From assembly GCF_004769665.1 (NCBI RefSeq), contig NZ_RQGG01000050.1, forward strand, positions 1-64,000: a stretch of DNA of 64,000 bases, written 5' to 3'. Every line of letters begins with the position of its first letter. The first letter of the stretch is position 1. Positions 35,781-45,057 of this stretch are shown one piece after another. The stretch comes from Leptospira kemamanensis. GTDB lineage: Bacteria; Spirochaetota; Leptospiria; Leptospirales; Leptospiraceae. A model generated the notes under the pieces. It had not been told where the DNA came from and ran no database searches. It saw only the letters and a program-made list of their open reading frames with translations. Position numbers and translations under genes: made by a program.

Positions 35781-38700
35781 TTGTACTCTTTTTTACTCGT
35801 ATTTTTAAAAAAATACGTAAAACTTGGAATATTGTCCCACAAATACTTACATCTGATCTTTTTCCTAGGGAGCCAAATCTTCGCTTCCTTTTCACCTCTT
35901 TTTGCCACCAGTCCACGTGAGTTGGTGGAGCTGAGTGAAGGAAACCCCATCCATTTAGAAGGGGACTGGGAGTTTTATCCCCGGGTGTTTTTATCTGAGT
36001 CTGAGTCCAGAGAAACCCCCTTCCAACAACTCACAGTCCCAGGAATTTGGAATTCCGTCCTTGGTTCGGGAGATGGGTATGGGACTTACCGATTGGTTTT
36101 GGAAAAACCAAAATTCGTAGAAAAGGGCCAGGTCTATGGAATTAAAATTTTGGATGTGGCCACGGCCTCCCGAGTGTTTTGGAATGGAAAACATCTCGGT
36201 TCTTCGGGTGTTGTTGGTAAATCTCGTGATTCATCCGATCCTTCCTACGCTTTCCAATTGTATCCCTTACCTTGGTCGGAAGGTCCAAACGAACTTCTCA
36301 TTGAAATCTCCAATTTCCATCATGCAAAAGGGGGAATGTGGGAACCACCTTACTTCGGTGAGTGGAACAAATTGTATAAAGAAAGTGAAGCGGATCTTGC
36401 TTCTTCCCTGTTTTTAGCGGGTTCTGTTTTTATTATCGCCTTATACCATTTTGGTTTGTTTTACTTCCGACGTACTGACAAAGGGAATTTGTTATTTGGG
36501 TTTGCTGCTTTACTTTTAGCCCTTCGTACTTTATTCACTGGGGAACGATTTATCTTCAATGAACTGGCACCGATCCTCAGTTGGAATGTTTGCCTAAGGA
36601 TTGAATATTTTACATTTTATCTTTCACCTTATTTGTTTTTTGCATTTTTTCGGGAGTTTTATCCAGATTTTTATACGAAGTGGATGCATCGTCTACTACT
36701 TGTTCCAACACTCCTTTTTCTCTCGTTTTTATTTGTATTACCAACACATATCTATACCGAGTTAAACGCTTACTTCCAAATTGTATTTTTATTTGGAATT
36801 CTTATGATTTTACAAGGTGTATTTCGAGCCGCTTATCATAAAAAGGAAAGTGGGTTTTTGTTTTTGGTTGGAATTTCTACAGTGGCAAGTGCTGCGTTAA
36901 TCGATTTGTTAAACGCAAATCAAATTTTTTATTCCGTGGAAGCGATTCCAATTGGAATTTTTGTTTTTATCCTGGTCCAGTCTCTCACACTTTCAAGAAG
37001 ATTTAGCAAAGCCTTTTCTGAAGTGGAGACTTTATCCAAACGACTTCTTGCATTAGATAAACTCAAAGACGAGTTTTTAGCGAATACATCACATGAATTA
37101 AAAACTCCTCTGAATGGAATTATCGGGATCGCCGAATCTATGTTTGATGGGATTGGTGGAAAACTAAACCAAGAACAAAGACAAAACCTTGGAATGATTG
37201 TGAGTTCAGGAAAACGTTTGTCTTCTCTTGTGGATGACATTTTAGATTTTTCTAAAATGAAAAATCGTGATTTGGATTTAGACTTAAAAGCCATAGATCT
37301 CCACCAAATTTGTGATTTTGTTCTTGTGATCTCAAGACCTCTCTATGTTACAAAAAATCTAACAGTCCGTAATAATGTCCCGATTGATTTTCCACCGATT
37401 CTTGGAGATGAAGCAAGACTCCAACAAATCCTTTTTAACGTAATTGGAAATGCGATTAAATTTACGGAAAAAGGTCGGATTGAAGTTTCCTGTGAAATCA
37501 CTGATAAAATGGCAGTGATTTCGATTCGGGATACTGGAATTGGAATTCCCAAAGATAAATTTGGTGATATATTTCGTTCCTTTGAACAAGTGGATGCATC
37601 CACCACACGTAAGTTTGGTGGAACAGGTTTAGGCCTTGCCATCTCGAAACGATTGGTTGAATTACATGGTGGGAATATTTGGGTAGACTCCAATCCAGGG
37701 GAAGGTTCTGTATTTTCTTTTTCTCTTCCCCTTGCGAGAGAAGGTGAAATCCCAATGGAAAAACCACAATTGAAAAAAGCGGAAATGTGGTTTGGCGGGG
37801 ATAATTTTGATTTTGAACCCATTGAAGATGTTGCAGATGAATATGACGGCGAAAAAATAAAAGTCATCGTTGTCGATGATGAACCAATCAATCGCCAAGT
37901 ATTAAAAAATCATTTAACTCTAATTGGTTGTGATGTGAGTGAAGCTGCGAATGGTGTAGATGCCATTCGTTTGGTTCGGGATGAAGGTCCTTTTGAACTT
38001 ATGTTACTTGATATCATGATGCCAGGAATGAGTGGGTATGATGTATGTACAGTGTTAAGAGAATCTTATTCTTTATACCAACTTCCTATTTTGTTTTTAA
38101 CGGCTAAAAACCAAATTGCAGATATTGTTGCTGCTTTAGAAGCAGGTGGAAATGATTATTTGGCAAAACCTTTCGATAAACGTGAGTTAATCTCTCGAGC
38201 CAAAAACCTCATTACCTTAAAAAAAGCTGTTGAGGAACAAAACAAATTCATTGCCATTCAAAACGAATTGGGTTTAGCAAGAAAACTCCAGTATTCCATC
38301 CTTCCTGAGGAAGCACCAAATGTGGTGGGTATCAAAACCGAGTTTTATTATGAACCAATGGATAGCATTGGAGGTGACTTTTTTGATTTTCATGCTATCT
38401 CCGAAACAGAGTTAGGTGTCCTCGTTGCAGACGTTTCAGGTCATGGAATCCCTGCTGCCCTTGTGTCTGCGATGTTAAAAATTGCTTTTTCCACTCAAGT
38501 GCGTTTAGCCAAGGAACCGGCACAATTGCTAAACCAAATCAATTCCACACTCCTTGGAAAAATGAAAGGGGCATTTGTCACAGCCTCTTATGTATACATC
38601 AATTTGGAAACAAAAGAGTTGATCCATGCTCGTTGTGGTCACCCACCTCTTATCTTAAATCGAAGAGGGGAAACCAAAGCCAAACTCAGTATGCCACAAG

Positions 38701-38978
38701 GGAAACTCATTGGTTGGATCCCAGAACTTGATATACAAGAAGATCATATGAAAATCCAATCGGGGGATCGAATTGTTTTGTATACTGATGGAATCACAGA
38801 AGCTACCAATGCTGAAAAGGAAATGATTGGTCAGGAAAATTGGGAAATGATGTCACATCGGTATAGTGGTTATCCAGTCACAGAATCCAAACGTTTGTTA
38901 CTCGAAAAGATCAAAGAATTTACGGGAGATCGAACACCAGATGATGACGTGACCCTTGTAATTTTAGAGATTGAGTGA
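35781..38978 (+). CDS. 7TM sensor histidine kinase-receiver-PP2C phosphatase hybrid
   Basis: 1065 residues from TTG 35781; TTG 35832 is a likely alternative that gives a cleaner signal peptide. In order: signal peptide, extracytoplasmic galactose-binding-like domain (GDWEFYPRVFL to LIEISNFHHAKGGMWEP, about 50-190), 7TMR-DISM membrane region (about 205-405), HisKA with His438 (NTSHELKTPLNG), HATPase with NVIGNAIKF, RDTGIGIP and GTGLGLAISKRL, receiver with Asp744 (LLDIMMPG), and SpoIIE PP2C with GGDFFDF (Asp866), VADVSGHG, YTDGITE and DDDVTLVIL. All catalytic residues look intact, so one chain could sense, phosphorylate itself and control phosphatase output. It starts 31 bp from divergent fliJ and separates fliJ from fliI. 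Confidence 0.9.
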   Translation: MYSFLLVFLKKYVKLGILSHKYLHLIFFLGSQIFASFSPLFATSPRELVELSEGNPIHLEGDWEFYPRVFLSESESRETPFQQLTVPGIWNSVLGSGDGYGTYRLVLEKPKFVEKGQVYGIKILDVATASRVFWNGKHLGSSGVVGKSRDSSDPSYAFQLYPLPWSEGPNELLIEISNFHHAKGGMWEPPYFGEWNKLYKESEADLASSLFLAGSVFIIALYHFGLFYFRRTDKGNLLFGFAALLLALRTLFTGERFIFNELAPILSWNVCLRIEYFTFYLSPYLFFAFFREFYPDFYTKWMHRLLLVPTLLFLSFLFVLPTHIYTELNAYFQIVFLFGILMILQGVFRAAYHKKESGFLFLVGISTVASAALIDLLNANQIFYSVEAIPIGIFVFILVQSLTLSRRFSKAFSEVETLSKRLLALDKLKDEFLANTSHELKTPLNGIIGIAESMFDGIGGKLNQEQRQNLGMIVSSGKRLSSLVDDILDFSKMKNRDLDLDLKAIDLHQICDFVLVISRPLYVTKNLTVRNNVPIDFPPILGDEARLQQILFNVIGNAIKFTEKGRIEVSCEITDKMAVISIRDTGIGIPKDKFGDIFRSFEQVDASTTRKFGGTGLGLAISKRLVELHGGNIWVDSNPGEGSVFSFSLPLAREGEIPMEKPQLKKAEMWFGGDNFDFEPIEDVADEYDGEKIKVIVVDDEPINRQVLKNHLTLIGCDVSEAANGVDAIRLVRDEGPFELMLLDIMMPGMSGYDVCTVLRESYSLYQLPILFLTAKNQIADIVAALEAGGNDYLAKPFDKRELISRAKNLITLKKAVEEQNKFIAIQNELGLARKLQYSILPEEAPNVVGIKTEFYYEPMDSIGGDFFDFHAISETELGVLVADVSGHGIPAALVSAMLKIAFSTQVRLAKEPAQLLNQINSTLLGKMKGAFVTASYVYINLETKELIHARCGHPPLILNRRGETKAKLSMPQGKLIGWIPELDIQEDHMKIQSGDRIVLYTDGITEATNAEKEMIGQENWEMMSHRYSGYPVTESKRLLLEKIKEFTGDRTPDDDVTLVILEIE

Positions 38979-39006
38979 TTGATTCAGTAAAGTTTATCTA
39001 ATTGAA

Positions 39007-40371
39007 TTAAAACTCATCGTCATTGCGAGATGAGGATTGTAAGATGAGTTCGAGTTTTTTTGTGGCTTCGTTGTAGGAAGATTTTTCTTCAATTCTTTGT
39101 CTTAAATAATCATCAATTTGTGATTTTTTATCAATCGCCATATCAATTTTTTCATCAGCACCTCGGACATAGGCATTGAGTAAGATGATATCTTCGGAAT
39201 TTTTGTACTTAGAGATCAGTTCCCGAACAATGGACGCTCGCATATAATGGTCTTCATTCACAATTTTTTGCATGAGCCTAGATAGAGAAGAGGGAACATC
39301 AATTGCTGGGTAATGACTTTGTTCGGCTAGTTTTCTTGTTAATACAATATGTCCATCAATGAATCCACGCACCTTGTCAGCCACAATGTCATCCATATCA
39401 TCTTCAGCATCAGTTAATACAGTATAAAAACCGGTAATAGAACCACCATTATGTGATGTTCCAGCACGTTCCACTAGTTTCGCCATTTTGGTAAATACAC
39501 TGGAAGCATATCCTTTTGTGACAACAGGTTCGCCAATCGACAATTCGCGTAAGGCTTCCGCATACCTGGTAAGAGAGTCCATATACAAATTCACAGACAT
39601 TCCTTTTTCACGGAAGTATTCGGCTGCCGAACAGGCAAGGTTTGCACAACTCACCTGTTCCATTTTAGAGGAATCAGAAGTGGCTACAAAAACTACAGAC
39701 CTTGCCAAGGCTTCTTTGCCTAGTTCCACTTGTAAAAACTCATTTACCTCACGGCCCCTCTCTCCAATCAGAGCAACCACGTTGACATCCGCATTCGTAT
39801 AACGAGCGATCATTCCGAGTAAACTGGATTTACCAACTCCTGAACCAGAAAAAATTCCGATCCTTTGGCCACGCCCAACCGTTAACATACCATCTATGGC
39901 GCGAACCCCTGTTTCTAATATCTCTGTGATGGGAGGACGATCCAGTGGATTTAAAAACCTTGGTTCGGAAGCTCTTTCTTCTTTGGTGATGAGAATTCCT
40001 TTGCTATCAATTGGTTTTCCTAAACCGTTTAACACCCGTCCCAAAAGTTCTGGTCCAGCATTTAACGTGATTTGTCTTCCTGAGGAAAATACAAAGGCAT
40101 GTGGAAATATTTCTTGTGTATCACCTAATGGCATTAAGGTGTAGAGATGGTCTTTGAAACCAACGAGGACACAGGCCAAATACCCTTTGTCTGACCCACG
40201 TTCCACTTCCAAAATTTCTCCTACTTTGGAATCGGGGGGACCTTGTGAATAAATGACATTGCCTACAACAGAAACAACGACCCCACTTTTGCGAATGGGT
40301 TCGATTTTTTCGACGACATTGAGGTATTTCGAAATGGCATCGATTTGTTCTGTGAATTTCTTTTCGATCAT
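39007..40371 (-). CDS. fliI: Flagellar export ATPase FliI
   Basis: 454 residues of the F1-beta-like type III ATPase family. The Walker A is GIFSGSGVGKSSL (about 174-182), ALIGERGREVNEF and YMDSLTRYAEALRELSIG are family blocks, and ETGVRAIDGMLTVGRGQRIGIF precedes the P-loop. It powers unfolding and export of flagellar subunits at the cytoplasmic base. In this window it is separated from fliJ and flbB by the hybrid kinase gene. Any fliH upstream is not directly adjacent, since the next minus-strand gene is an unrelated lipoprotein. Confidence 0.95.
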   Translation of the reverse strand: MIEKKFTEQIDAISKYLNVVEKIEPIRKSGVVVSVVGNVIYSQGPPDSKVGEILEVERGSDKGYLACVLVGFKDHLYTLMPLGDTQEIFPHAFVFSSGRQITLNAGPELLGRVLNGLGKPIDSKGILITKEERASEPRFLNPLDRPPITEILETGVRAIDGMLTVGRGQRIGIFSGSGVGKSSLLGMIARYTNADVNVVALIGERGREVNEFLQVELGKEALARSVVFVATSDSSKMEQVSCANLACSAAEYFREKGMSVNLYMDSLTRYAEALRELSIGEPVVTKGYASSVFTKMAKLVERAGTSHNGGSITGFYTVLTDAEDDMDDIVADKVRGFIDGHIVLTRKLAEQSHYPAIDVPSSLSRLMQKIVNEDHYMRASIVRELISKYKNSEDIILLNAYVRGADEKIDMAIDKKSQIDDYLRQRIEEKSSYNEATKKLELILQSSSRNDDEF

Positions 40372-40471
40372 GGACGCTTTTCACTCATCCAATCATGTGA
40401 CATAATTAAATCAAGCGAATTGAGGCCAGAAACTCACCCTAGGAATCCCTGGCTTTTTCAATAGTCCCAGT

Positions 40472-41302
40472 TTAGCGGCAGAGTTTGATTTGGTCGAGAT
40501 TGGAAATCTGTTTGGGAGAGGGCAGCTTTTTCCCAAGAACCACATTTCCTCCCTCACCTAGGGTCGCTGATTCATAGGCCCATTTCCCAAAATTGGTAGA
40601 AACGGTATAACAGTCTGGAAAGGATTTTGCTTCTTTCAATTCTTTTCCCGTCCAAACGAGGATCTTGTCCGGGGTGCGAAGGAAAAGGTTTTGGCCATCT
40701 TCGGACCATCGGATTCCATACAGAGGGAGAGCTGTCCAAAAACTAATGGGAAAGGATTGGATCTTTTTGTCTGAGACCTGGATCACATTGAATTCAAATT
40801 CTGTAAACTCTCCGTCTCCCGTTGGATTGGCTGTGACAAGTGCCACCAAATTTCCATTTGGCGAAGGAGCCATTTGGAAAATGATTTTTTTCTCTGGTGT
40901 TGCAGGATAAGAAAAGGCGCCACCTGATTCTGGATAAATGGATAGGGTTTGGTTCAGAGTTCCGTATTCATCATCTTTTCCATACAAAACAAAAAGTGAT
41001 TTTGTGATGGTGTGATAAAAAATGCCATCTGCGAGGGACCAAGAAGGGAGTTCCCACTCCCTGATCACTTTTCCACCTGTTTTTCCGTTTTCGACCAGTT
41101 TGATTTTACTTTGGTAATTTCGTTTGTCCGTGGTTCCGTTCATGGGATTCCAAGAGTCTTTTTCCTGGAAGTGGACCGTGAGGACAAGATTCACATTTGG
41201 GTCATTACTGGGTGAAATTTCTTCTGTGAGCTTCGCATCACGCCAAATCAATTGAGAACAACCAAGTAGAGCGAAAAGGACAAGGGGAAAAAGAGTTTTC
41301 AT
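40472..41302 (-). CDS. Lipoprotein with beta-propeller-like repeats
   Basis: 276 residues from ATG 41302, which places a lipoprotein signal at the start: MKTLFPLVLFALLGCS with Cys15. The open frame extends 17 codons further, but those precede the signal and are unlikely. The mature part has repeated short strands with patterns like MAPSPNGNLVALVTANP and IRWSEDGQNLFLRTP, which resemble the SPDG phase of WD40/TolB-like propellers. Partner and role are unknown. It lies in the fliI-upstream region on the same strand but 100 bp away. Confidence 0.72.
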   Translation of the reverse strand: MKTLFPLVLFALLGCSQLIWRDAKLTEEISPSNDPNVNLVLTVHFQEKDSWNPMNGTTDKRNYQSKIKLVENGKTGGKVIREWELPSWSLADGIFYHTITKSLFVLYGKDDEYGTLNQTLSIYPESGGAFSYPATPEKKIIFQMAPSPNGNLVALVTANPTGDGEFTEFEFNVIQVSDKKIQSFPISFWTALPLYGIRWSEDGQNLFLRTPDKILVWTGKELKEAKSFPDCYTVSTNFGKWAYESATLGEGGNVVLGKKLPSPKQISNLDQIKLCR

Positions 41303-41339
41303 AGAAAATGAGGATAGGTGAGGAAAAGAGTCTGTAAAC

Positions 41340-41364
41340 AAAAAAGGGGACAAAAGTCCCCTTT
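41340..41364 (-). terminator. Intrinsic terminator of the zinc-ribbon gene
   Basis: On the minus strand AAAGGGGAC, loop TTTT and GTCCCCTTT form a perfect 9-bp stem, and the T-run continues to six bases. It starts about 28 bases after the stop of the gene ending at 41392. It is the clearest minus-strand terminator in the window. Confidence 0.85.
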
Positions 41365-41391
41365 CAGTTAGAAAAATACAAAGAAAAGGAT

Positions 41392-41706
41392 TTATTTCCC
41401 TTTTTTTGCTTTTGCTTTTTCTTTATTCTTTTGGTCGATTTCTGCTCTATGAGTATCACAAAGTCTGTAAAGAATACCTGTTACCGGGTTCTTACGAGTT
41501 ACTTTTGTACCACAAACGATGCATAGACCTTGCGCTCTTCTTCTTTTGTAAAGTTGTTGAACTCTCTCCGCTCCAGATGCTTTGTACTTGGAGATTTGGA
41601 TTCTGAATCCTTTGAAAAGATAATTCCCAATCGACTTCTCAGGGTCTTTTTTAAGATCATCTGCAATTTTGTCGATTTGTCCTGGGCCTACTTTTTGTGG
41701 TTCCAT
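41392..41706 (-). CDS. Small basic protein with zinc-ribbon-like CxxC motif
   Basis: 104 residues, strongly basic, with a Lys-rich end (KNKEKAKAKKGK). The centre KRRRAQGLCIVCGTKVTRKN followed by YRLCDTHR gives a CxxC plus C-x2-H set that could hold one zinc ion. I do not recognise a characterised family. It has a complete transcription unit of its own: a sigma-70 type promoter, a 5' stem-loop, AAAGGA ribosome site and a strong terminator, which suggests high, independent expression. Nucleic-acid or ribosome binding is a fair guess from charge and motif, without proof. Confidence 0.72.
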   Translation of the reverse strand: MEPQKVGPGQIDKIADDLKKDPEKSIGNYLFKGFRIQISKYKASGAERVQQLYKRRRAQGLCIVCGTKVTRKNPVTGILYRLCDTHRAEIDQKNKEKAKAKKGK

Positions 41707-41749
41707 AGCTTTCTTTTTCCTTTAAATTTTAAATCTATTTTTTTTGACG

Positions 41750-41763
41750 AAGGGAAATCCCTT
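41750..41763 (-). other. 5' leader stem-loop of the zinc-ribbon gene
   Basis: AAGGG, loop of four, CCCTT form a short perfect stem at the predicted 5' end of the message (starting around 41768). Such 5' stems often protect abundant bacterial mRNAs from decay. The function here is inferred. Confidence 0.35.
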
Positions 41764-41774
41764 GCCCTAACAAG

Positions 41775-41803
41775 AGTATCTCTCTTATTTCTAAAAAATT
41801 CAA
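41775..41803 (-). promoter_or_regulatory. Sigma-70 type promoter of the zinc-ribbon gene
   Basis: On the minus strand TTGAAT (41803-41798), a 17-base spacer and GATACT (41780-41775) form a good housekeeping promoter, with a start near 41768 and a leader of about 60 bases to the ATG at 41706. Confidence 0.5.
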
Positions 41804-41878
41804 GATATTTTTTTCATCGAATAACAATTTTTTGATGTTTTGCGACGTTTTTTTTCTAAAACGTTTGATAGGTGATAA

Positions 41879-42547
41879 TTAAATTTGATTCAGTTTGATT
41901 TGAATTGCTTTCGGAAAACTTGGACATGTTTCTACACAAAGTCCACATCCTGTACAACTAGATTGTGAAAAAACTGGTAAATTTCCTTTAAATTTAACGG
42001 TTTTTTCGACAGGACAGGTAACAAAACACGCATTACAGGTTTGTTCTCCCGTTTTTTGATTGATACAAAATTCTTTTCGTAACTTCGCCTTACCGAAATT
42101 TGGCGTCGTATCGGACACTTTGTACGGTAAGAGCGCCTCTTCTGGGCAGGCATTGATACAAGGCCAGTCCGAACATAAGTGGCATGCTTTTGCATTGGGA
42201 TCAAAATGAGGAAAGGATTTTGTTTGGTCTTCTGCTGTAACAGGGAATAAGACGGCGTAAGGGCAGGCAAAAATACATTCGTTACACCCTGTACACAAAG
42301 AAAAAAAATCAGAACTTGCTCCAGGGGGGAGGGACAATGTTTGGAACATTCTCGTTTTTCGTTTCCGAACAACTGTCGGTTTTGTGTTTTTTTTGGATTT
42401 TGTTTTCTTTGAGGAATTGGAAGGAGATTTGGGATCTGTTTCTTCTTGCCAGACTTCCTTGATGGCTTCTGTGATTTCGTCCGCTTTGGTAAAGGTAAAT
42501 TGGAAAACGGACTTAAATCCTTCTCGAAACAGATCCTTTCGTTTCAT
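41879..42547 (-). CDS. Polyferredoxin with four 4Fe-4S motifs
   Basis: 222 residues. A basic N-terminal 75 residues (SKKTKSKKNTKPTVVRKRKTR) has no signal peptide. Four cysteine clusters follow: CTGCNECIFACPY, CHLCSDWPCINACPE, the CINQ...CNACFVTCPV group, and CTGCGLCVETCPS. The pattern resembles NapF/MauM-type ferredoxins that pass electrons to reductases, and the short Arg/Lys-rich head is unusual. It directly follows the murA stop codon (TAA then ATG), so both are probably on one transcript without evident functional link. The redox partner is unknown. Confidence 0.85.
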   Translation of the reverse strand: MKRKDLFREGFKSVFQFTFTKADEITEAIKEVWQEETDPKSPSNSSKKTKSKKNTKPTVVRKRKTRMFQTLSLPPGASSDFFSLCTGCNECIFACPYAVLFPVTAEDQTKSFPHFDPNAKACHLCSDWPCINACPEEALLPYKVSDTTPNFGKAKLRKEFCINQKTGEQTCNACFVTCPVEKTVKFKGNLPVFSQSSCTGCGLCVETCPSFPKAIQIKLNQI

Positions 42548-43870
42548 TTAGCTGGGGATTCTTTCGATTTGAGCCCCGAGTGACCTAAGTCTTGTGTCGA
42601 TGGATTCAAACCCTCGATCAATTTGAACGATGTTATGAATTTCACTTTGACCTTCCGCACAAAGTGCTGCGATGATCATTGCCATCCCCGCACGAATGTC
42701 AGGGCTTGCGACTCGTTGGCCATACAATCTGTTGGCACCAATCACTATGGCTCGATGTGGGTCACAGAGGATGATTTGAGCGCCCATCGCGATGATATTG
42801 TCGACAAAGAAAAGTCTTGATTCAAAGAGTTTTTCGTGGATGAGGACTGTCCCTTTGCACTGTGTTGCCGTGACAAGAGCGACTGATGTCATGTCTGCCG
42901 GAAACCCTGGCCAAGGGGCATCATCAATTTTTGGGGTGGCACCATGGTAGTCGGGGATGATTTCCATTTTTTGGTCAGAAGGAACGAGGATTCCTGTTTC
43001 TGTTGGTCGTACTTCGATGCCAAGTCTTGAGTAAACCATTCGGATCATACGAATGTCTTCTAAGTTAACATCGGTAATATGGATTTCGCCACCTGTAACA
43101 GCTGCTAGGCTAATGAAGGATCCGACTTCTAAATAATCAGAACCAATCCTGTGTTTCAAACCACCTTCCGGGGAAGAAAGGGATGTAACACCTGTGATGG
43201 TTAAATGGTTTGTTCCAATTCCGTCAATTTTGGCACCAGCTGCTTGTAAAAAACGACAAAGTCCCTGCACATGGGGCTCAGAAGCTGCATTTCGTATGAT
43301 GGTCGTGCCCTCTGCAAAGACCGCGGCCATCACAGCATTTTCAGTGGCGGTTACGGAAGCTTCATCCAGTAAGATGTCTTTTCCGAAAAGTCTGTCTGCC
43401 GTGATCATGTATCCGTCAGGGAAAACTTCTATTTTGGCACCAAGGGCTTCTAAAGCGAGGAGGTGGGTGTCCATTCGACGACGTCCAATTTTGTCGCCAC
43501 CTGGTTTTGGTAAAAACACACGTCCTGTCCTTGCGAGAATGGGGCCTGCTAATGTGACTGCTCCTCGGAGTTGGGAACAAAGTTCGTAGGGCAAATCCGA
43601 TTTCACTGGATTTTTTTTCTGAAAGAGGTAGGATCCTTTTGTATCGAGCGAAGTGATTTCGACACCGATGTGGCGAAGGACATCCATGAGTTTCTGGACA
43701 TCGGCAATTTCAGGAAGGTTTTCTAAAATGACATCTCCTTCCCATAAGAGTAGGGCCCCGAGAAGTGGAAGAGCCTCATTTTTATTCCCTTGGGGAACAA
43801 TTGTCCCGTGGAGAGGATTTTTGCCGATAATTTTGAAGTAGGAAGAACTCACCTTGCTTCCATTCGACAC
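42548..43870 (-). CDS. murA: UDP-N-acetylglucosamine 1-carboxyvinyltransferase MurA with Asp in the active site
   Basis: 440 residues, close to the usual length, two-domain EPSP-synthase fold. Early [14 protein letters not shown], the [19 protein letters not shown] segment and [16 protein letters not shown] mark MurA and not AroA. The mobile catalytic loop reads [17 protein letters not shown], with Asp126 where E. coli MurA has Cys115. MurA adds enolpyruvate to UDP-GlcNAc, the first committed step of peptidoglycan synthesis. Asp at this site is known from fosfomycin-insensitive MurA of other bacteria. It is followed without gap by the polyferredoxin gene. Confidence 0.95.
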   Translation of the reverse strand: MSNGSKVSSSYFKIIGKNPLHGTIVPQGNKNEALPLLGALLLWEGDVILENLPEIADVQKLMDVLRHIGVEITSLDTKGSYLFQKKNPVKSDLPYELCSQLRGAVTLAGPILARTGRVFLPKPGGDKIGRRRMDTHLLALEALGAKIEVFPDGYMITADRLFGKDILLDEASVTATENAVMAAVFAEGTTIIRNAASEPHVQGLCRFLQAAGAKIDGIGTNHLTITGVTSLSSPEGGLKHRIGSDYLEVGSFISLAAVTGGEIHITDVNLEDIRMIRMVYSRLGIEVRPTETGILVPSDQKMEIIPDYHGATPKIDDAPWPGFPADMTSVALVTATQCKGTVLIHEKLFESRLFFVDNIIAMGAQIILCDPHRAIVIGANRLYGQRVASPDIRAGMAMIIAALCAEGQSEIHNIVQIDRGFESIDTRLRSLGAQIERIPS

Positions 43871-43896
43871 AACGGAGATATGAGGAAAAGTAATTT

Positions 43897-45039
43897 ATGA
43901 ATTTTATGGCACAGGTCGTTTGGATTTTTCCAAAATTTGATACAATCTACATCTTTTACATTCTCTTAATGGGACTTGCTGCCTTCATTTACGTTAAGTT
44001 CATGAATTATTTACAGAATAAACAGGCAAGTGTGGTCAACCATTGGGTGGAGTTCCAACGTTACGCCATCGCACGCAAATGTAACCAAGTAGAACTCAAT
44101 ATTTTACATAGTTTTTATGACCATCTGAATGATGACGAACGGGAAATGTATCTTTTACCAGAAAACCGCAACAAACTCAAAAATGCCCTGTATCGTTATT
44201 TTTTAAAATCAACTGCAAATACAACAGAGAAGGAAGTGAATCTTTTTGATAAACTGTTTCGTTCTGGCGTGGAATTCAAAAAAGAAATTTTATCCTTAAA
44301 TGATTTAACTATTGGGGAAGTGGCAGCCCTGGAAGCAGATGGAAGAGAAGAACTTACCTATGTGATGCAAAAAACTTCAGATGAACTTTTGTTATCAGCA
44401 AAAGGAATTTCAAAAGATTTACTCGTTCCAGGAAAAGAAGCAAAATTGTATGTGTTTCGTCCAAGTAGTGGTGGTTATTTGTTAGATGGTAGAGTGATTC
44501 GTACGAATGAAAGTGGAGTGATTTTCCATTTTAATGGGAAAATTGAAAGGAAAGGGGAATCTCATTTGATGTTACTCGACAAAATGTCGATCACCGTTTC
44601 TCCTTGGCCACCACCTGAGCAGAAAAAAGATCTAGAATTAGATAAAAACAAATTAATATTAAGCGAAGAAAACATTGATAAACAATTAGAAGTTCTGAAA
44701 CGGATTGCAAAAGACCAAAAAGAAAATAACGAAAAACGTTTTGATATCAAAGAAACTGCAAAACCATTTATCACTCTTTCGGAACGATTGTCAGACAGAG
44801 GGATTTTGTTTACCTTCCCTACTGGAATCTCCTCTGAGATTTGGAAACACCAAGACCTTTGGGAAGTGAGTTTTAGTTTTGAAAAAGGGCCTGAGTTTCA
44901 TATCCGTGCGAAGATGATGCCCACCAAACAAAAGTCAGATTTATTCCTTTTGCGATACGTGGATGCAGATGAAACGATGCGGAAATCTTTGTATGAAGAA
45001 ATCCGCAAACGTGGTGGAGTGAGAGAAGTTTTAACGTAA
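43897..45039 (+). CDS. Membrane-anchored protein of unknown function, possibly PilZ-like
   Basis: 380 residues. One N-terminal membrane helix (FDTIYIFYILLMGLAAFIYVKF) is followed by a helical part (to about 130), a beta-rich domain (PGKEAKLYVFRPSSGGYLLDGRVIRTNESGVIFHF) that recalls the N-terminal domain of YcgR/PilZ proteins, a linker and a second beta domain beginning FITLSERLSDRGILFTF. A canonical RxxxR plus D/NxSxxG c-di-GMP site is not seen, so nucleotide binding is doubtful. It is divergent from murA across 26 bp. Confidence 0.55.
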   Translation: MNFMAQVVWIFPKFDTIYIFYILLMGLAAFIYVKFMNYLQNKQASVVNHWVEFQRYAIARKCNQVELNILHSFYDHLNDDEREMYLLPENRNKLKNALYRYFLKSTANTTEKEVNLFDKLFRSGVEFKKEILSLNDLTIGEVAALEADGREELTYVMQKTSDELLLSAKGISKDLLVPGKEAKLYVFRPSSGGYLLDGRVIRTNESGVIFHFNGKIERKGESHLMLLDKMSITVSPWPPPEQKKDLELDKNKLILSEENIDKQLEVLKRIAKDQKENNEKRFDIKETAKPFITLSERLSDRGILFTFPTGISSEIWKHQDLWEVSFSFEKGPEFHIRAKMMPTKQKSDLFLLRYVDADETMRKSLYEEIRKRGGVREVLT

Positions 45040-45057
45040 GCTTCCGCGATTTTTAAT

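Noticed and set aside
37343..37891. 182-codon minus-strand open frame opposite the hybrid kinase
   Set aside because: It covers the conserved HATPase and receiver motifs of the real gene in reverse; no start signal.
42548..43870. Reading the MurA gene as EPSP synthase (AroA)
   Set aside because: The N-terminal [14 protein letters not shown], the loop position and the C-terminal block fit MurA; AroA shikimate-site motifs are absent.
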